Source: Enterobacteriaceae bacterium ESL0689 (lineage in GTDB: Bacteria; Pseudomonadota; Gammaproteobacteria; Enterobacterales; Enterobacteriaceae). Taken from it: 64,000 bases of DNA. The notes beneath the pieces are model-generated. The model saw only the letters and a list, made by a program, of their open reading frames with translations. It had not been told where the DNA came from and ran no database searches. The stretch is from assembly GCA_029433525.1 (NCBI GenBank), contig JAQTIF010000001.1, positions 2,232,001 through 2,296,000 of the forward strand, given 5' to 3'. Position 1 is the stretch's first letter. Every line of letters starts with the position of its first letter. Below, in pieces: positions 53,394-62,001 of the stretch. The position numbers and the translations under genes are program-made.

Positions 53394-54100
53394 TTTTGTT
53401 TCTCCCAATAACCTATTCCATCTTTAGGTTTAAACATAGTTTTCGGAACACCATCTTTCGTTTTTACAGAAAAAGTATTCGTCGCAGGGTCATAAAAAAG
53501 AACATCTCCATTTAAACGCGTTTTTGTTAAGATTCCATTTAATGGTGCCCGAACAAAATCGTGAGTTGCATCTACATAATCCTTCGCATTCTTAAATGAT
53601 TTATCACTAAACTCTTGTCCATGTTTTATCCAATGCTCATACGCATTTTTAACTGGCTCTAATGTTTTAGTCTTAGTCCAAATAGGATCTTCAGGTCTTT
53701 TGCTTAAATAAATATAAACCGGCGGAATATTCGGCAATGGCAGAATAAGAATATAATCCGCAAAATGTTTCTCTTCCGGGGTCGGAGTGGTCGTTGCCTC
53801 AATACGGGTATCTTCCGGCAGCGGATCAACCACAACCGGATTGGGTATCCTTATCGGGTTCCGGTTACCTGTATTTAAAGGAACATTGACACCTGAACTG
53901 TCTGGTGTCCAGATGATGGTGATACGCGGCTCTTCCTCTGTGGTGAAGGTATACGCTTTCCGGCTGCTGTCCCACGCCATTTTACGCACACGCACCATAT
54001 CCTGACCCGGTGGCGTATGCCAGCCATGAGGAACCGGGTTACCGTGGCTGTCGTCTTCCCATGTATAACGCACACGGAGAGGCTCGGAAATGAGCAGCAC
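53390..54100 (-). CDS. Orphan toxin cassette 3: pyocin-type segment plus unassigned toxin
   Basis: Homology to the effector starts sharply at RVRYTWEDDSHGNPVPHGWH (about 54076) and runs to LPNIPPVYIYLSK. The toxin part (about 95 aa) reads AYEHWIKHGQEFSDKSFKNA, DYVDATHDFVRAP, LTKTRLNGDVLFYDPATNTF and KTMFKPKDGIGYW. The pattern recalls small RNase toxins of the BECR type (colicin D/E5-like), but I cannot assign it firmly. The only start is a GTG at 54100 without a clear ribosome binding site, so it is probably silent unless recombined. Confidence 0.75.
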   Translation of the reverse strand: MLLISEPLRVRYTWEDDSHGNPVPHGWHTPPGQDMVRVRKMAWDSSRKAYTFTTEEEPRITIIWTPDSSGVNVPLNTGNRNPIRIPNPVVVDPLPEDTRIEATTTPTPEEKHFADYILILPLPNIPPVYIYLSKRPEDPIWTKTKTLEPVKNAYEHWIKHGQEFSDKSFKNAKDYVDATHDFVRAPLNGILTKTRLNGDVLFYDPATNTFSVKTKDGVPKTMFKPKDGIGYWEKQK

Positions 54101-54120
54101 ATAAGAAACAATGTGCTGCT
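54093..54120. terminator. Hairpin at the left edge of the ImmE3 cassette
   Basis: AGCAGCACAT and ATGTGCTGCT form a 10-bp perfect stem with an 8-base loop. It lies downstream of the ImmE3-like gene (minus strand) and at the start of cassette 3 homology. It shares its stem with 53148-53173. There is no T-run. Confidence 0.45.
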
Positions 54121-54170
54121 ACCGAACAACCCCTGATTGCTAAGCCCTGGAATGGAAAGCGTATATTGTT

Positions 54171-54419
54171 TTATTCATTTCGCTTAAATACTAGCTGGTA
54201 GTCATATTTATCGAAGTCGATGTGGTGTGAAAATAATGGTTGTAAATCATTTCTCCACGAAATTAATACATCAAATCCACCGTCATATATTCTGCCATCA
54301 AAGGGTAAATTAAATTTTTTGATTAGACTCCCATCCTGGCCTAGATCCGCAGAAGTCTCTTTATTGATCAAAATCTCATCTGCTTTATCAAACCATTCTA
54401 ATGTTAATTTTAGCCCCAT
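54171..54419 (-). CDS. Colicin E3-type immunity protein (ImmE3 family)
   Basis: The 82-aa protein begins MGLKLTLEWFDKADEILINK and has DLGQDGSLIKKFNLPFDGRI, GGFDVLISWRNDLQPLFSHH and IDFDKYDYQLVF, matching the cloacin/colicin E3 immunity family in length and pattern. It would bind the rRNase domain of cassette 2. GAGGT precedes its ATG, and it starts eight bases after the toxin stop. This immunity family differs from the one that follows the intact E3-type effector. Confidence 0.9.
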   Translation of the reverse strand: MGLKLTLEWFDKADEILINKETSADLGQDGSLIKKFNLPFDGRIYDGGFDVLISWRNDLQPLFSHHIDFDKYDYQLVFKRNE

Positions 54420-54427
54420 CTTTTACC

Positions 54428-55164
54428 TCATAGGTATCTTTTAATATTTCGACCTTTAACAGGAGATTTTAGCTGCTCACCTGTTTTATAATCAACAGAC
54501 CCTAAATGCTCACCATCACTCGCCCTGTATTCCTCAAGTTCACCGTGCTGAGAATCCCATTCATAAATCCGCTTACCTTTAGCATCAACCCAGCGTTCTC
54601 TGAGTCCGCCGCCACCTTGTTTAGGTGTTCTTTTCTTAGCCTGTCTAAGACCTGAAATACCAATTTCACTCGTTTCCGGTGCTGGATGATAATCATGATC
54701 TTTATCAGGAATACCTGAACGACCCTGACTAAGATATATATAAACCGGCGGAATATTCGGCAATGGCAGAATAAGAATATAATCCGCAAAATGCTTCTCT
54801 TCCGGGGCCGGAGTGGTCGTTGCCTCAATACGGGTATCTTCCGGCAGCGGATCAACCATAACCGGATTCGGTATCCTTATCGGGTTCTGGTTGCCTGTAT
54901 TTGAGGGAACATTGACACCTGAACTCTCTGGCGTCCAGATGATCGTGATACGCGGCTCTTCCTCTGTGGTGAAGGTATACACTTTTCGGCCGCTATCCCA
55001 CGCCATCTTGCGTACACGCACCATATCTGTGCCAGCCATGAGGAACCGGGTTACCGTGGCTGTCGTTTTCCCATGTATAACGCACACGTGTGGGGGCTTC
55101 ACGCATCTGTTCCAGACGCATCCGGTCGATAAAGTCCTATTCACCGTCATTCAGTCTACCGGGT
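54428..55164 (-). pseudogene. Orphan toxin cassette 2: decayed pyocin-type segment plus colicin E3-type rRNase
   Basis: The toxin domain is complete: PAPETSEIGISGL, then KQGGGGLRERWVDAKGKRIY and EWDSQHGELEEYRASDGEHL, with the catalytic Asp, His and Glu of the colicin E3 16S rRNase, ending KGRNIKRYL. The upstream segment is damaged: NDGE is followed by a TAG where the effector has Gln, and 14 bases are missing near 55028 compared with the other copies, shifting the frame between HGWH and DMVRVRKMAW. It therefore cannot be made as a normal fusion. Confidence 0.82.
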
Positions 55165-55165
55165 A

Positions 55166-55420
55166 TTAGACACTACCACCCGAAATCTGTAGAGAATTAT
55201 CAGAAGAATAGAATTTTTTACATAGTAATTTCTCTAATTTAATCGCCTGGCTTTCATTAATATTATAAACACCAATACCTAATGAAAATTCATTTTTATC
55301 CTCCTCGCTCCATCCCATGATTTCAGCCACATCTGACAGATTATTCTTTGGGATTTCAATTTCAAGAAGCAACACCTCATCCACTTTACTATATACATCA
55401 ATAGTATATATTATTGTCAT
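55166..55420 (-). CDS. Immunity protein of the intact PAAR effector (DUF7683-like)
   Basis: The 84-aa acidic protein reads MTIIYTIDVYSKVDEVLLLE, then VAEIMGWSEEDKNEFSLGIG. It has no signal peptide or membrane segment, as expected for a cytosolic antidote to an rRNase. Its ATG overlaps the effector stop as ATGA, with GGAG upstream, so production is coupled to the toxin. A frameshifted paralogue lies at 52797-53050. It does not resemble ImmE3, although the toxin is of the E3 type. The DUF7683 name is from memory and only moderately sure. Confidence 0.78.
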   Translation of the reverse strand: MTIIYTIDVYSKVDEVLLLEIEIPKNNLSDVAEIMGWSEEDKNEFSLGIGVYNINESQAIKLEKLLCKKFYSSDNSLQISGGSV

Positions 55421-56994
55421 TTCTCCACCTTTCTTGTTGGATCCGCGGGTTTTGTTTGTTCACCAGTGATATGATTAAATTCACCTAAATGATTACGACC
55501 TGAACGATCATAAACTTCTACTGTGCCATGTTGAGAATCCCACTCATAGATGTTTCCTTTTGAATCTTTCCAACGATTACGTAGTTTACCCCCTCCCTTA
55601 ACAGGTGTTTTAGCTTGCGCTTTTTTTGCATCAGGATATGCAGGTAGTGGAGGATTTTCTTTCGGAGGAGTGTAGTATTTATGATCCGAGTTTATATAAA
55701 TATAAACCGGCGGAATATTCGGCAATGGCAGAATAAGAATATAATCCGTAAAATGCTTCTCTTCCGGGGCCGGAGTGGTCGTTGCCTCAATACGGGTATC
55801 TTCCGGGAGCGGATCAACCATAACCGGATTGGGTATCCTTACCGGGTTCTGGTTGCCTGTATTTAAAGGAACATTGACACCTGAACTGTCTGGCGTCCAG
55901 ATGATGGTGATACGCGGCTCTTCCTCTGTGGTGAACGTATACGCTTTTCGGCTGCTGTCCCACGCCATTTTACGCACACGCACCATATCCTGACCCGGTG
56001 GCGTATGCCAGCCATGAGGAACCGGGTTACCGTGGCTGTCATCTTCCCATGTATAACGCACACGTGTGGGCGCTTCATGCATCTGCTCCAGTCTCAACCG
56101 GTCAATAAAGTCCTGTTCGCCGTCATTGAGCCTGCCGGGCATCATCCCCAATACAACGGCTGCGATGGGAGCTCCCGGGCCGCCGGTTGCTATCCTTCCG
56201 AGTCCTGCAGCCATCTCACCCGCTTTTACCGCCCACGTTCCTGACGTAATGGCACTTCCACCTATCAGACCAAGCGCGGAGGCACCTTCAAGCGCCATTT
56301 GAACATTAGCAGTACTCGTCGCTGCGGCTATTGCCCGCTGATATTCAATTTCTTCATGATGACCGAACCACCATTTATACAGCGCGCTGCGTTTCTTTGG
56401 CTCTGGGATCTCTTCAACAGATGTTTTGTTCCTGGCTACCTGCGCGTGCTGAACCACTTCATTATCCGGGGCAGGATCAGCAGGTGGAACCGCCTGATAA
56501 AATGCCATTGATGCAAAATTAGTATGGGGTTCCTGCTCTTCACCGGCATCATTACAACCCTCGCCACGAAGGCAGGATTTGGCGAATACCCGATTACGGT
56601 CACGTTCTTCAGCCCGTTGTTTAGTTCTTTCTTCTTCTGCGGCCTTACGTTCAGCAATCAGGGTTGCAAGGGCTGCAATAGAAGGATTCGGGCCTCTGCC
56701 AACCCATTGTCCTGCTGGTGCGATAATTCGGTTAGTTCCGGAAGGACAGCCACAGTGCACGATTGAACCATCCACCGCCGCTATTTTACCATTATTGGTA
56801 TCACGGGGTTCACCGGATACGATAACCCCTACCTCACCACATTCAGGACAGGGGGTTGTTTTATCCCCAACACGAACCACCCTCCGTCCATGTTCAGTAT
56901 CATTGGACATGGAGGCGATACATTCTGCGCCCGTGGTTGTTTTATCACCCTCCAGTGCTGTTCCTCTGCCATAGCAGTTGGATCGATTTCCCAT
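55417..56994 (-). CDS. PAAR - S-type pyocin - colicin E3-type rRNase effector (intact)
   Basis: The 525-aa protein is the only full-length member of the array. Residues 1-100 form a PAAR-like domain (VVRVGDKTTPCPECGEVGVI, IAAVDGSIVHCGCPSG). Residues 112-136 are a charged linker (AERKAAEEERTKQRAEERDR). Residues 222-285 are Ala/Gly-rich and hydrophobic. Residues 287-433 form the S-type-pyocin-like segment ending PLPNIPPVYIYI. Residues 440-525 are a colicin E3-type domain, YEWDSQHGTVEVY, with Asp486, His489 and Glu493 as the expected 16S rRNase catalytic residues. PAAR proteins cap the T6SS spike, so delivery by T6SS is inferred; no T6SS core gene is nearby. Confidence 0.9.
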   Translation of the reverse strand: MGNRSNCYGRGTALEGDKTTTGAECIASMSNDTEHGRRVVRVGDKTTPCPECGEVGVIVSGEPRDTNNGKIAAVDGSIVHCGCPSGTNRIIAPAGQWVGRGPNPSIAALATLIAERKAAEEERTKQRAEERDRNRVFAKSCLRGEGCNDAGEEQEPHTNFASMAFYQAVPPADPAPDNEVVQHAQVARNKTSVEEIPEPKKRSALYKWWFGHHEEIEYQRAIAAATSTANVQMALEGASALGLIGGSAITSGTWAVKAGEMAAGLGRIATGGPGAPIAAVVLGMMPGRLNDGEQDFIDRLRLEQMHEAPTRVRYTWEDDSHGNPVPHGWHTPPGQDMVRVRKMAWDSSRKAYTFTTEEEPRITIIWTPDSSGVNVPLNTGNQNPVRIPNPVMVDPLPEDTRIEATTTPAPEEKHFTDYILILPLPNIPPVYIYINSDHKYYTPPKENPPLPAYPDAKKAQAKTPVKGGGKLRNRWKDSKGNIYEWDSQHGTVEVYDRSGRNHLGEFNHITGEQTKPADPTRKVEK

Positions 56995-57185
56995 TACGCC
57001 ACCTCTACAGATAACAGGAAATCCTTCGGCCTCTCTTCTCCTTTGCGACCTGCAATCGTTTCATTATTCATTCCGGCCAGTTGTTCCAGCGAGAACGGGG
57101 ATTGCTCCATTGATTGCAGCAATTCCGGGGTCAGTTTATGATCCATTTCCATTTCTTTGTCATTTACATGGCTTAATTGACTCAA
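56994..57185 (-). CDS. Small ORF coupled to the PAAR effector
   Basis: The frame reads MEMDHKLTPELLQSMEQSPF, then LEQLAGMNNETIAGRKGEER and ends LLSVEVA. Its stop overlaps the effector start as TAATG, so it is the upstream partner in the same message. The start is uncertain: a TTG at 57185 gives 63 aa and an ATG at 57152 gives 52 aa. I do not recognise a family. It could be a loading adaptor or the remnant of one, since PAAR effectors often have one upstream, but the sequence does not show that. Confidence 0.5.
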   Translation of the reverse strand: MSQLSHVNDKEMEMDHKLTPELLQSMEQSPFSLEQLAGMNNETIAGRKGEERPKDFLLSVEVA

Positions 57186-57278
57186 TATTAACCGATTTAT
57201 AATTTGACTTAAAAGAGATGTTGATCACTTAGTTACAAAAATCTGCCCCGCAACAGGCTACGAGACACCCCCTAAAAT

Positions 57279-58592
57279 TCAGTGCAATTTCAGCCGTGGG
57301 CGAATAATACGATTGATACCACCGGCCAGCACCATCAAGGCCGTTTTCCAGTAGCCATGCAGCGCGATTTGATGCATACGGTACAGAGAAATATAGGCCA
57401 GACGCGCGATACGCCCTTCAATCATCATCGTTCCGCCAGTCAGGTTACCCATCAGGCTGCCGACCGTTGAGTAGCTGGAAAGGGACACCAGTGAGCCATG
57501 ATCTTTATAGTGATAAGGTTGTAACGGTTTGCCAGCAAGTTGCGCCAGAATGTTATTCATGACACAGGAGGCCATCTGATGTGCGGCCTGGGCACGTGGT
57601 GGGACAAAGCCACCTTCCGGACGCGCGCATGACGCGCAATCACCCATCACATAAATATCAGGATCATCACTCGTTTGCAGTGTTGGCCTGACCACCAGCT
57701 GATTAATACGATTGCTTTCCAGCCCGCCGATGCCTTGCATAACGTCTGGCACTTTAATTCCTGCCGCCCAGACCATTAAATCGGCTGGGATAAACTCGCC
57801 CTCTTTGGTATACAACCCCTGGCTGTCGGCACGTGTTATCCGTGTGTTTGTCAGCACCTTAACACCCAGTCTGGTCAGCTCATTACTGGCCGCGGCAGAG
57901 ATACGCGCCGGGAGAGCGGGCAGAATGCGCTCACCCGCTTCGATCAAAGTGACGTTTAACGCGGCGTTAGTGAGTCGCTGGAAACCATAAGCACTCAGCA
58001 GTTTTACCGCATTATGCAGTTCTGCGGAGAGCTCTACCCCCGTCGCGCCACCCCCGACGATCGTTATATTCACTTTTCCGAGGCTATCAGTGCTGGCGGA
58101 ATATTTCAGGAACAGATTCAGCATCTGCTGGTGAAAACGGTGTGCCTGTTGCGGGCTATCAAGAAAGATACCATTTTCCTTCACCCCTGGGGTATTGAAG
58201 TCATTGGAGACACTGCCGGTCGCAATGACCAGTATGTCATACGGTAGCTCACGCTGAGCCACCAGCAACGCCCCCTGATCATCACGTAATTCCGATAGCG
58301 TGATCGTTTTCGTCTCACGGTTAATCGCGGTCATCGTCCCCGGATGGAAGTGAAAACCATGATTATGGGCATGGGCGAGATAGCTTAGTGCATCGACGCC
58401 TTCGTCCAGGGAGCCGGTCGCTACTTCGTGTAATAATGGCTTCCACAGGTGAGTATCATTCCGATCGACCAGCGTGATTTGCGCTTTTTGACGCCGCCCC
58501 AGTTTGCGCCCTAATTGAGTGGCCAACTCCAGCCCACTGGCGCCACCGCCAACAATGACAATTTTTTTCAATGGTATAACCCCCTGTCTCAT
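57279..58592 (-). CDS. ndh: NADH dehydrogenase II
   Basis: Ndh is the non-proton-pumping membrane-bound NADH:quinone oxidoreductase. The 437-aa protein (434 in E. coli) has the FAD Rossmann motif [20 protein letters not shown], the NADH motif [20 protein letters not shown] near residue 175 and [20 protein letters not shown]. The end, [14 protein letters not shown], matches E. coli. The start may be the ATG at 58592 or a TTG about seven codons later, which follows GGGGG. A perfect FNR site lies upstream. Confidence 0.95.
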   Translation of the reverse strand: MRQGVIPLKKIVIVGGGASGLELATQLGRKLGRRQKAQITLVDRNDTHLWKPLLHEVATGSLDEGVDALSYLAHAHNHGFHFHPGTMTAINRETKTITLSELRDDQGALLVAQRELPYDILVIATGSVSNDFNTPGVKENGIFLDSPQQAHRFHQQMLNLFLKYSASTDSLGKVNITIVGGGATGVELSAELHNAVKLLSAYGFQRLTNAALNVTLIEAGERILPALPARISAAASNELTRLGVKVLTNTRITRADSQGLYTKEGEFIPADLMVWAAGIKVPDVMQGIGGLESNRINQLVVRPTLQTSDDPDIYVMGDCASCARPEGGFVPPRAQAAHQMASCVMNNILAQLAGKPLQPYHYKDHGSLVSLSSYSTVGSLMGNLTGGTMMIEGRIARLAYISLYRMHQIALHGYWKTALMVLAGGINRIIRPRLKLH

Positions 58593-58710
58593 CGGAATAA
58601 TGGCTCAATAATGGATAAAAAGTTATTTATATTACAATTATTTAATAAAAAATAATCATAAATAACATTATTGCTAAATAAGCATACCATGAACGAGCGC
58701 GTGATGATAT

Positions 58711-58734
58711 GAAATTTGATATATATCAAATTTC
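58711..58734 (-). promoter_or_regulatory. FNR box upstream of ndh
   Basis: TTGATATATATCAA (58716-58729) is a perfect TTGAT-N4-ATCAA site, inside a 24-bp perfect palindrome. It lies about 125 bp before the ndh start. FNR represses ndh without oxygen in E. coli, so the same is expected here. Confidence 0.8.
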
Positions 58735-58820
58735 ATTGTCTTATTTTTCAGCGGTATGGGATTTTCAGATCGTTTCAGCCAGCATCATGCGGCTGATGAT
58801 GCTGGCTATCAGACTTGATA

Positions 58821-59843
58821 TTATGCCGACTTTAGCGCCTGCCAGCGGTCACAGAGCTGCTCCAGCTGGGTACTGACACGCTTCCAGCGCGCGGAATCTC
58901 TTAATGCCTGCCGGGTCAATGTGCCTTGATGATACAATTTTATGGCACGCTCGGCCTGAACGGTCGGCAGATTATCGAGAATGCTGACCGCGCCATGACG
59001 ATTATTGCACGCCAGGATCATGTCACATCCCGCCTCCAGCGCTGTATGCCCACGCTCAATATAGCTCCCCATGATCGCGGCACCTTTCATTGACAGATCG
59101 TCGGAAAAGATCACGCCATCAAAGCCCAGTTCATCCCGCAATACTGTTTTTAGCCAGTATGAAGAACCACTCGCCGGACGTGGGTCGATATGACGGTAAA
59201 TCACATGTGCGGGCATAATCGCATCGAGGCAATTTTCTGCAATCAGGGCACGGAACACCGAAAGATCCTGCGCCCAGATGCTCTTCCGGGGGCGTGTATC
59301 ACACGGGGTCTCCTGATGGGAGTCAGCAGTCACGGCACCATGTCCGGGGAAGTGTTTGCCCGTTGTTTTCATCCCCGCTTCATGCATACCCTCAATAAAA
59401 CAGCGTGCCAGAATCAGCGTTTTATCGGCTTGCTGATGATACGCGCGTTCGCCAATCGCGCTGCTCATGTGACCGACATCAAGCACCGGCGCAAAACTGA
59501 TATCAATGTCCATCACAATCATTTCACTGGCCATCAGCCAGCCTGCCTGGCGGGCTAATGCCGCCCCCTCTTCCATGCCCAGCAGCGCAGCAAACGATTG
59601 AGCGGCGGGCAGACGGGTAAATCCCTCGCGAAAACGCTGAACACGTCCCCCTTCCTGATCGACCGCCACCAGCAAATGCTGGCGCGAAGCGGCACGAATT
59701 TGTCGCACCAGTTCGCGTAACTGAGCCGGATCGTGATAATTACGGCTAAATAAAATCACGCCACCCACCAGTGGATGGGCTAAAATCTCACGCTCTTCCG
59801 CATCTAATTCAAAACTATTAACATCCAGCATCAGCGGACCCAT
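58821..59843 (-). CDS. nagZ: Beta-N-acetylhexosaminidase NagZ
   Basis: NagZ removes GlcNAc from anhydromuropeptides during cell wall recycling in the cytosol. The 340-aa glycoside hydrolase family 3 protein (341 in E. coli) has [20 protein letters not shown], the catalytic His/Asp loop [20 protein letters not shown] and the nucleophile Asp in [20 protein letters not shown]. In E. coli ycfP lies between nagZ and ndh; here it is absent. Confidence 0.96.
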   Translation of the reverse strand: MGPLMLDVNSFELDAEEREILAHPLVGGVILFSRNYHDPAQLRELVRQIRAASRQHLLVAVDQEGGRVQRFREGFTRLPAAQSFAALLGMEEGAALARQAGWLMASEMIVMDIDISFAPVLDVGHMSSAIGERAYHQQADKTLILARCFIEGMHEAGMKTTGKHFPGHGAVTADSHQETPCDTRPRKSIWAQDLSVFRALIAENCLDAIMPAHVIYRHIDPRPASGSSYWLKTVLRDELGFDGVIFSDDLSMKGAAIMGSYIERGHTALEAGCDMILACNNRHGAVSILDNLPTVQAERAIKLYHQGTLTRQALRDSARWKRVSTQLEQLCDRWQALKSA

Positions 59844-59989
59844 ATAAACGCCTCCTGGTGCCCGCTACATCAGAACGCTTGTATGCCCCGGTCAGCGCTC
59901 ATATCGGTCATGTATGAGCCGCTTTCCTCTGCTGTCGCTATTCAGCGTGAGGTATCCATAACACCTGATGGAACAGACCACTGTTATTG

Positions 59990-60796
59990 TTATTCTGTCG
60001 ATAATTGACGCCAGGTTTCATCGGCCAGGGTAATAAACTGCCGATCCCCCGTTTGTTGCCAGCGGTATTCATACCAGCCAGCGCTTAATAAGATGACCCA
60101 CGGACGCCAGCGTCGCACCTGTTGCCATAACTGTTGTTGATCAATATTTGCCAGCCGGGCATATTCACTCACTAACCGATGCTCTCCCCCTGCCGCTGCC
60201 AGCTCCAGGGCAATATCACCATCTCCGGCATACTCCCAGTCAATCAGTCGTAATCCTGCGGCGGTATGGACAATATTACCGCTGTGGACATCCATATGCA
60301 GAGGTGCCAGGCGTAAAGGAGAGGGTTCGGCACACTGTAGCAGGCGTTTATGCCAGCGCAACCATAACGGTGTGCGTCGCCGACTATCACACTGCTGCCA
60401 GTAGGTGGTCAGCAATGGTGCCAGGGTAATACGCCAGCCCAGCGCTGGCTGTTGGTGCAGATGATATAATAATCCGGCCAGTTGTCGACTGTCCGGCAGG
60501 GTGTTTTTCACTTCACCGGCATAATAGGTCACCACCATACAACGTGGTGAATAAAAACAGACAGCGGGAACGAGGGTCGCCGGTAAGCGGCACAATGTCC
60601 GGTAGTGACGGCGAAATGCGCGCACGGCGGAATGAGACGATGCTGACCAGCGTACTACCCGTCGCCGTATACCATCACTGATAATGCAACTACGCCCACT
60701 CAACCCATGATGGTATGGTGTCATCACGGGTGACCAGGACGGAAAAAAACGCGATAAAACTTCGTCGCATGTCAGCTTATTGTTGCTGAATAACAC
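59990..60796 (-). CDS. thiK: Thiamine kinase ThiK
   Basis: ThiK phosphorylates thiamine in salvage. The 268-aa aminoglycoside-phosphotransferase-like protein (274 in E. coli) has the catalytic loop [20 protein letters not shown] and the metal-binding [18 protein letters not shown]. The part after ELAA is a few residues shorter than in E. coli. Its start overlaps the lpoB stop by 20 bases, so it is co-translated with lpoB. Confidence 0.92.
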   Translation of the reverse strand: MLFSNNKLTCDEVLSRFFPSWSPVMTPYHHGLSGRSCIISDGIRRRVVRWSASSHSAVRAFRRHYRTLCRLPATLVPAVCFYSPRCMVVTYYAGEVKNTLPDSRQLAGLLYHLHQQPALGWRITLAPLLTTYWQQCDSRRRTPLWLRWHKRLLQCAEPSPLRLAPLHMDVHSGNIVHTAAGLRLIDWEYAGDGDIALELAAAGGEHRLVSEYARLANIDQQQLWQQVRRWRPWVILLSAGWYEYRWQQTGDRQFITLADETWRQLSTE

Positions 60797-61397
60797 CTTT
60801 ACCCGACCAGATAATTTCGCCGGTTTGTACCAGCATCAGTTGCATTTTAAGTTCAGGGAGACTGGCACTGCCTGTCACACTGGAATACAGCACGTATTGC
60901 GCCCCGACGCTACGGGCAATCCCTATCGCTTTGCTACGCCCCCCCAGGCTGTCCTGTGGCGATAGCCCCAGTTGCTGTCTGGCAGCAGTTAATTGTTGCG
61001 GCGATACCAGCGTCAGCTTACCGTTATTGTCTGCGGCATTGCGTAATACGCTGGTGGCCTGGTCAATATCCAGCGCGCCATTGGTGCGGTTATTCATGTT
61101 ATCAACCAGCAACACACTTCCGGGGTTAACCCCCTTTGCCTGCAGCATCTGATCAATCATCGGCTGTATCGTCGCCTCCCATTGATAATGGCGCACAGGC
61201 GGCGTAACCGGCACCGCCTCTGGTTGCCCAGGTATCCGCGGAATGGCAGGCACGGTGGTTACTGGCGGGGGCTCTGGTGCGACGGTTGCTGGATTGACTT
61301 TCTCAATCGGTGCCTGACGCGCGTAGTGATCACCGCATCCGACAAGCCATAGTGTCAGGGAGGCTATCAATACATAGCGACCTGTTTTTAACATCAT
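60777..61397 (-). CDS. lpoB: Outer membrane lipoprotein LpoB, activator of PBP1B
   Basis: LpoB reaches through the periplasm to activate PBP1B for peptidoglycan synthesis. The 206-aa precursor (213 in E. coli) has a lipobox LWLVGC (Cys near residue 21), a proline-rich flexible stretch (about residues 40-65) and the globular domain with [40 protein letters not shown] and [10 protein letters not shown]. The first two residues are both Met, so the start may be 61397 or 61394. In E. coli ycfL lies upstream; here hinT follows directly. Confidence 0.94.
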   Translation of the reverse strand: MMLKTGRYVLIASLTLWLVGCGDHYARQAPIEKVNPATVAPEPPPVTTVPAIPRIPGQPEAVPVTPPVRHYQWEATIQPMIDQMLQAKGVNPGSVLLVDNMNNRTNGALDIDQATSVLRNAADNNGKLTLVSPQQLTAARQQLGLSPQDSLGGRSKAIGIARSVGAQYVLYSSVTGSASLPELKMQLMLVQTGEIIWSGKGVIQQQ

Positions 61398-61523
61398 TAT
61401 TCCCTCTTACAGATAAAGATACAGACGGGGCTGAAGCGTGAGCTGTCTGCGCTTTATCAGGTGCCACCCCCCTGCGGGCAACCCTTCATCCCGCGAGGCG
61501 GCGAAATGCACCGTCCGCATCCC

Positions 61524-61880
61524 TTAACGCTGAGTCGCCAGCATCGGCCCTAACACGCATCCCCCTAACAGATGCATATGAATATGATAGACCTCCTGAC
61601 CGCCATGACGATTACAGTTGATAATCAGGCGATAACCATCATCCGCAATGCCTTCATCACGGGCAATTTTTGCCGCCACGGTGATCATCCGTCCCAGTAC
61701 CTGTTCATCTTCGACAGTGACATCATTGATCGTCGGGATCAGGGTATTCGGCACAATCAGAATATGAGTCGGTGCCTGGGGAGCGATATCACGAAAAGCG
61801 GTCACCTGCTGATCCTGATAAACAATCTCAGACGGGATCTCGCGACGAATAATTTTGCTGAAAATGGTCTCTTCTGCCAT
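61524..61880 (-). CDS. hinT: Purine nucleoside phosphoramidase HinT
   Basis: HinT hydrolyses adenosine phosphoramidates and related adenylates. The start at 61880 ([20 protein letters not shown]) gives 118 aa, against 119 in E. coli; the longer frame upstream is not conserved. The histidine triad is visible in [12 protein letters not shown] near the C-terminus. The ending [13 protein letters not shown] differs slightly from E. coli GGRPLGPML. Confidence 0.96.
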   Translation of the reverse strand: MAEETIFSKIIRREIPSEIVYQDQQVTAFRDIAPQAPTHILIVPNTLIPTINDVTVEDEQVLGRMITVAAKIARDEGIADDGYRLIINCNRHGGQEVYHIHMHLLGGCVLGPMLATQR

Positions 61881-62001
61881 CAGTGACTCCTTATTTATTT
61901 TATGCTGTGTCCTGGTGACCCTGTCACAATCAGGGCAAGTATATTCATTTCCTGTAACAGTATGAGCGAGTGACGCTATCTCTTTCAAGCTCAATACCGC
62001 G

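Noticed and set aside
50397..56244. Recurring plus-strand ORFs (for example 50397-50867, 51535-51822, 54813-55169, 56005-56244)
   Set aside because: They repeat only because they are antisense to the repeated pyocin-type segment; none has its own ribosome binding site or family.
48320..57278. Prophage or complete T6SS cluster
   Set aside because: No phage structural, integrase, VgrG, Hcp, TssB/C or ClpV gene is present; only effector-type genes are seen.
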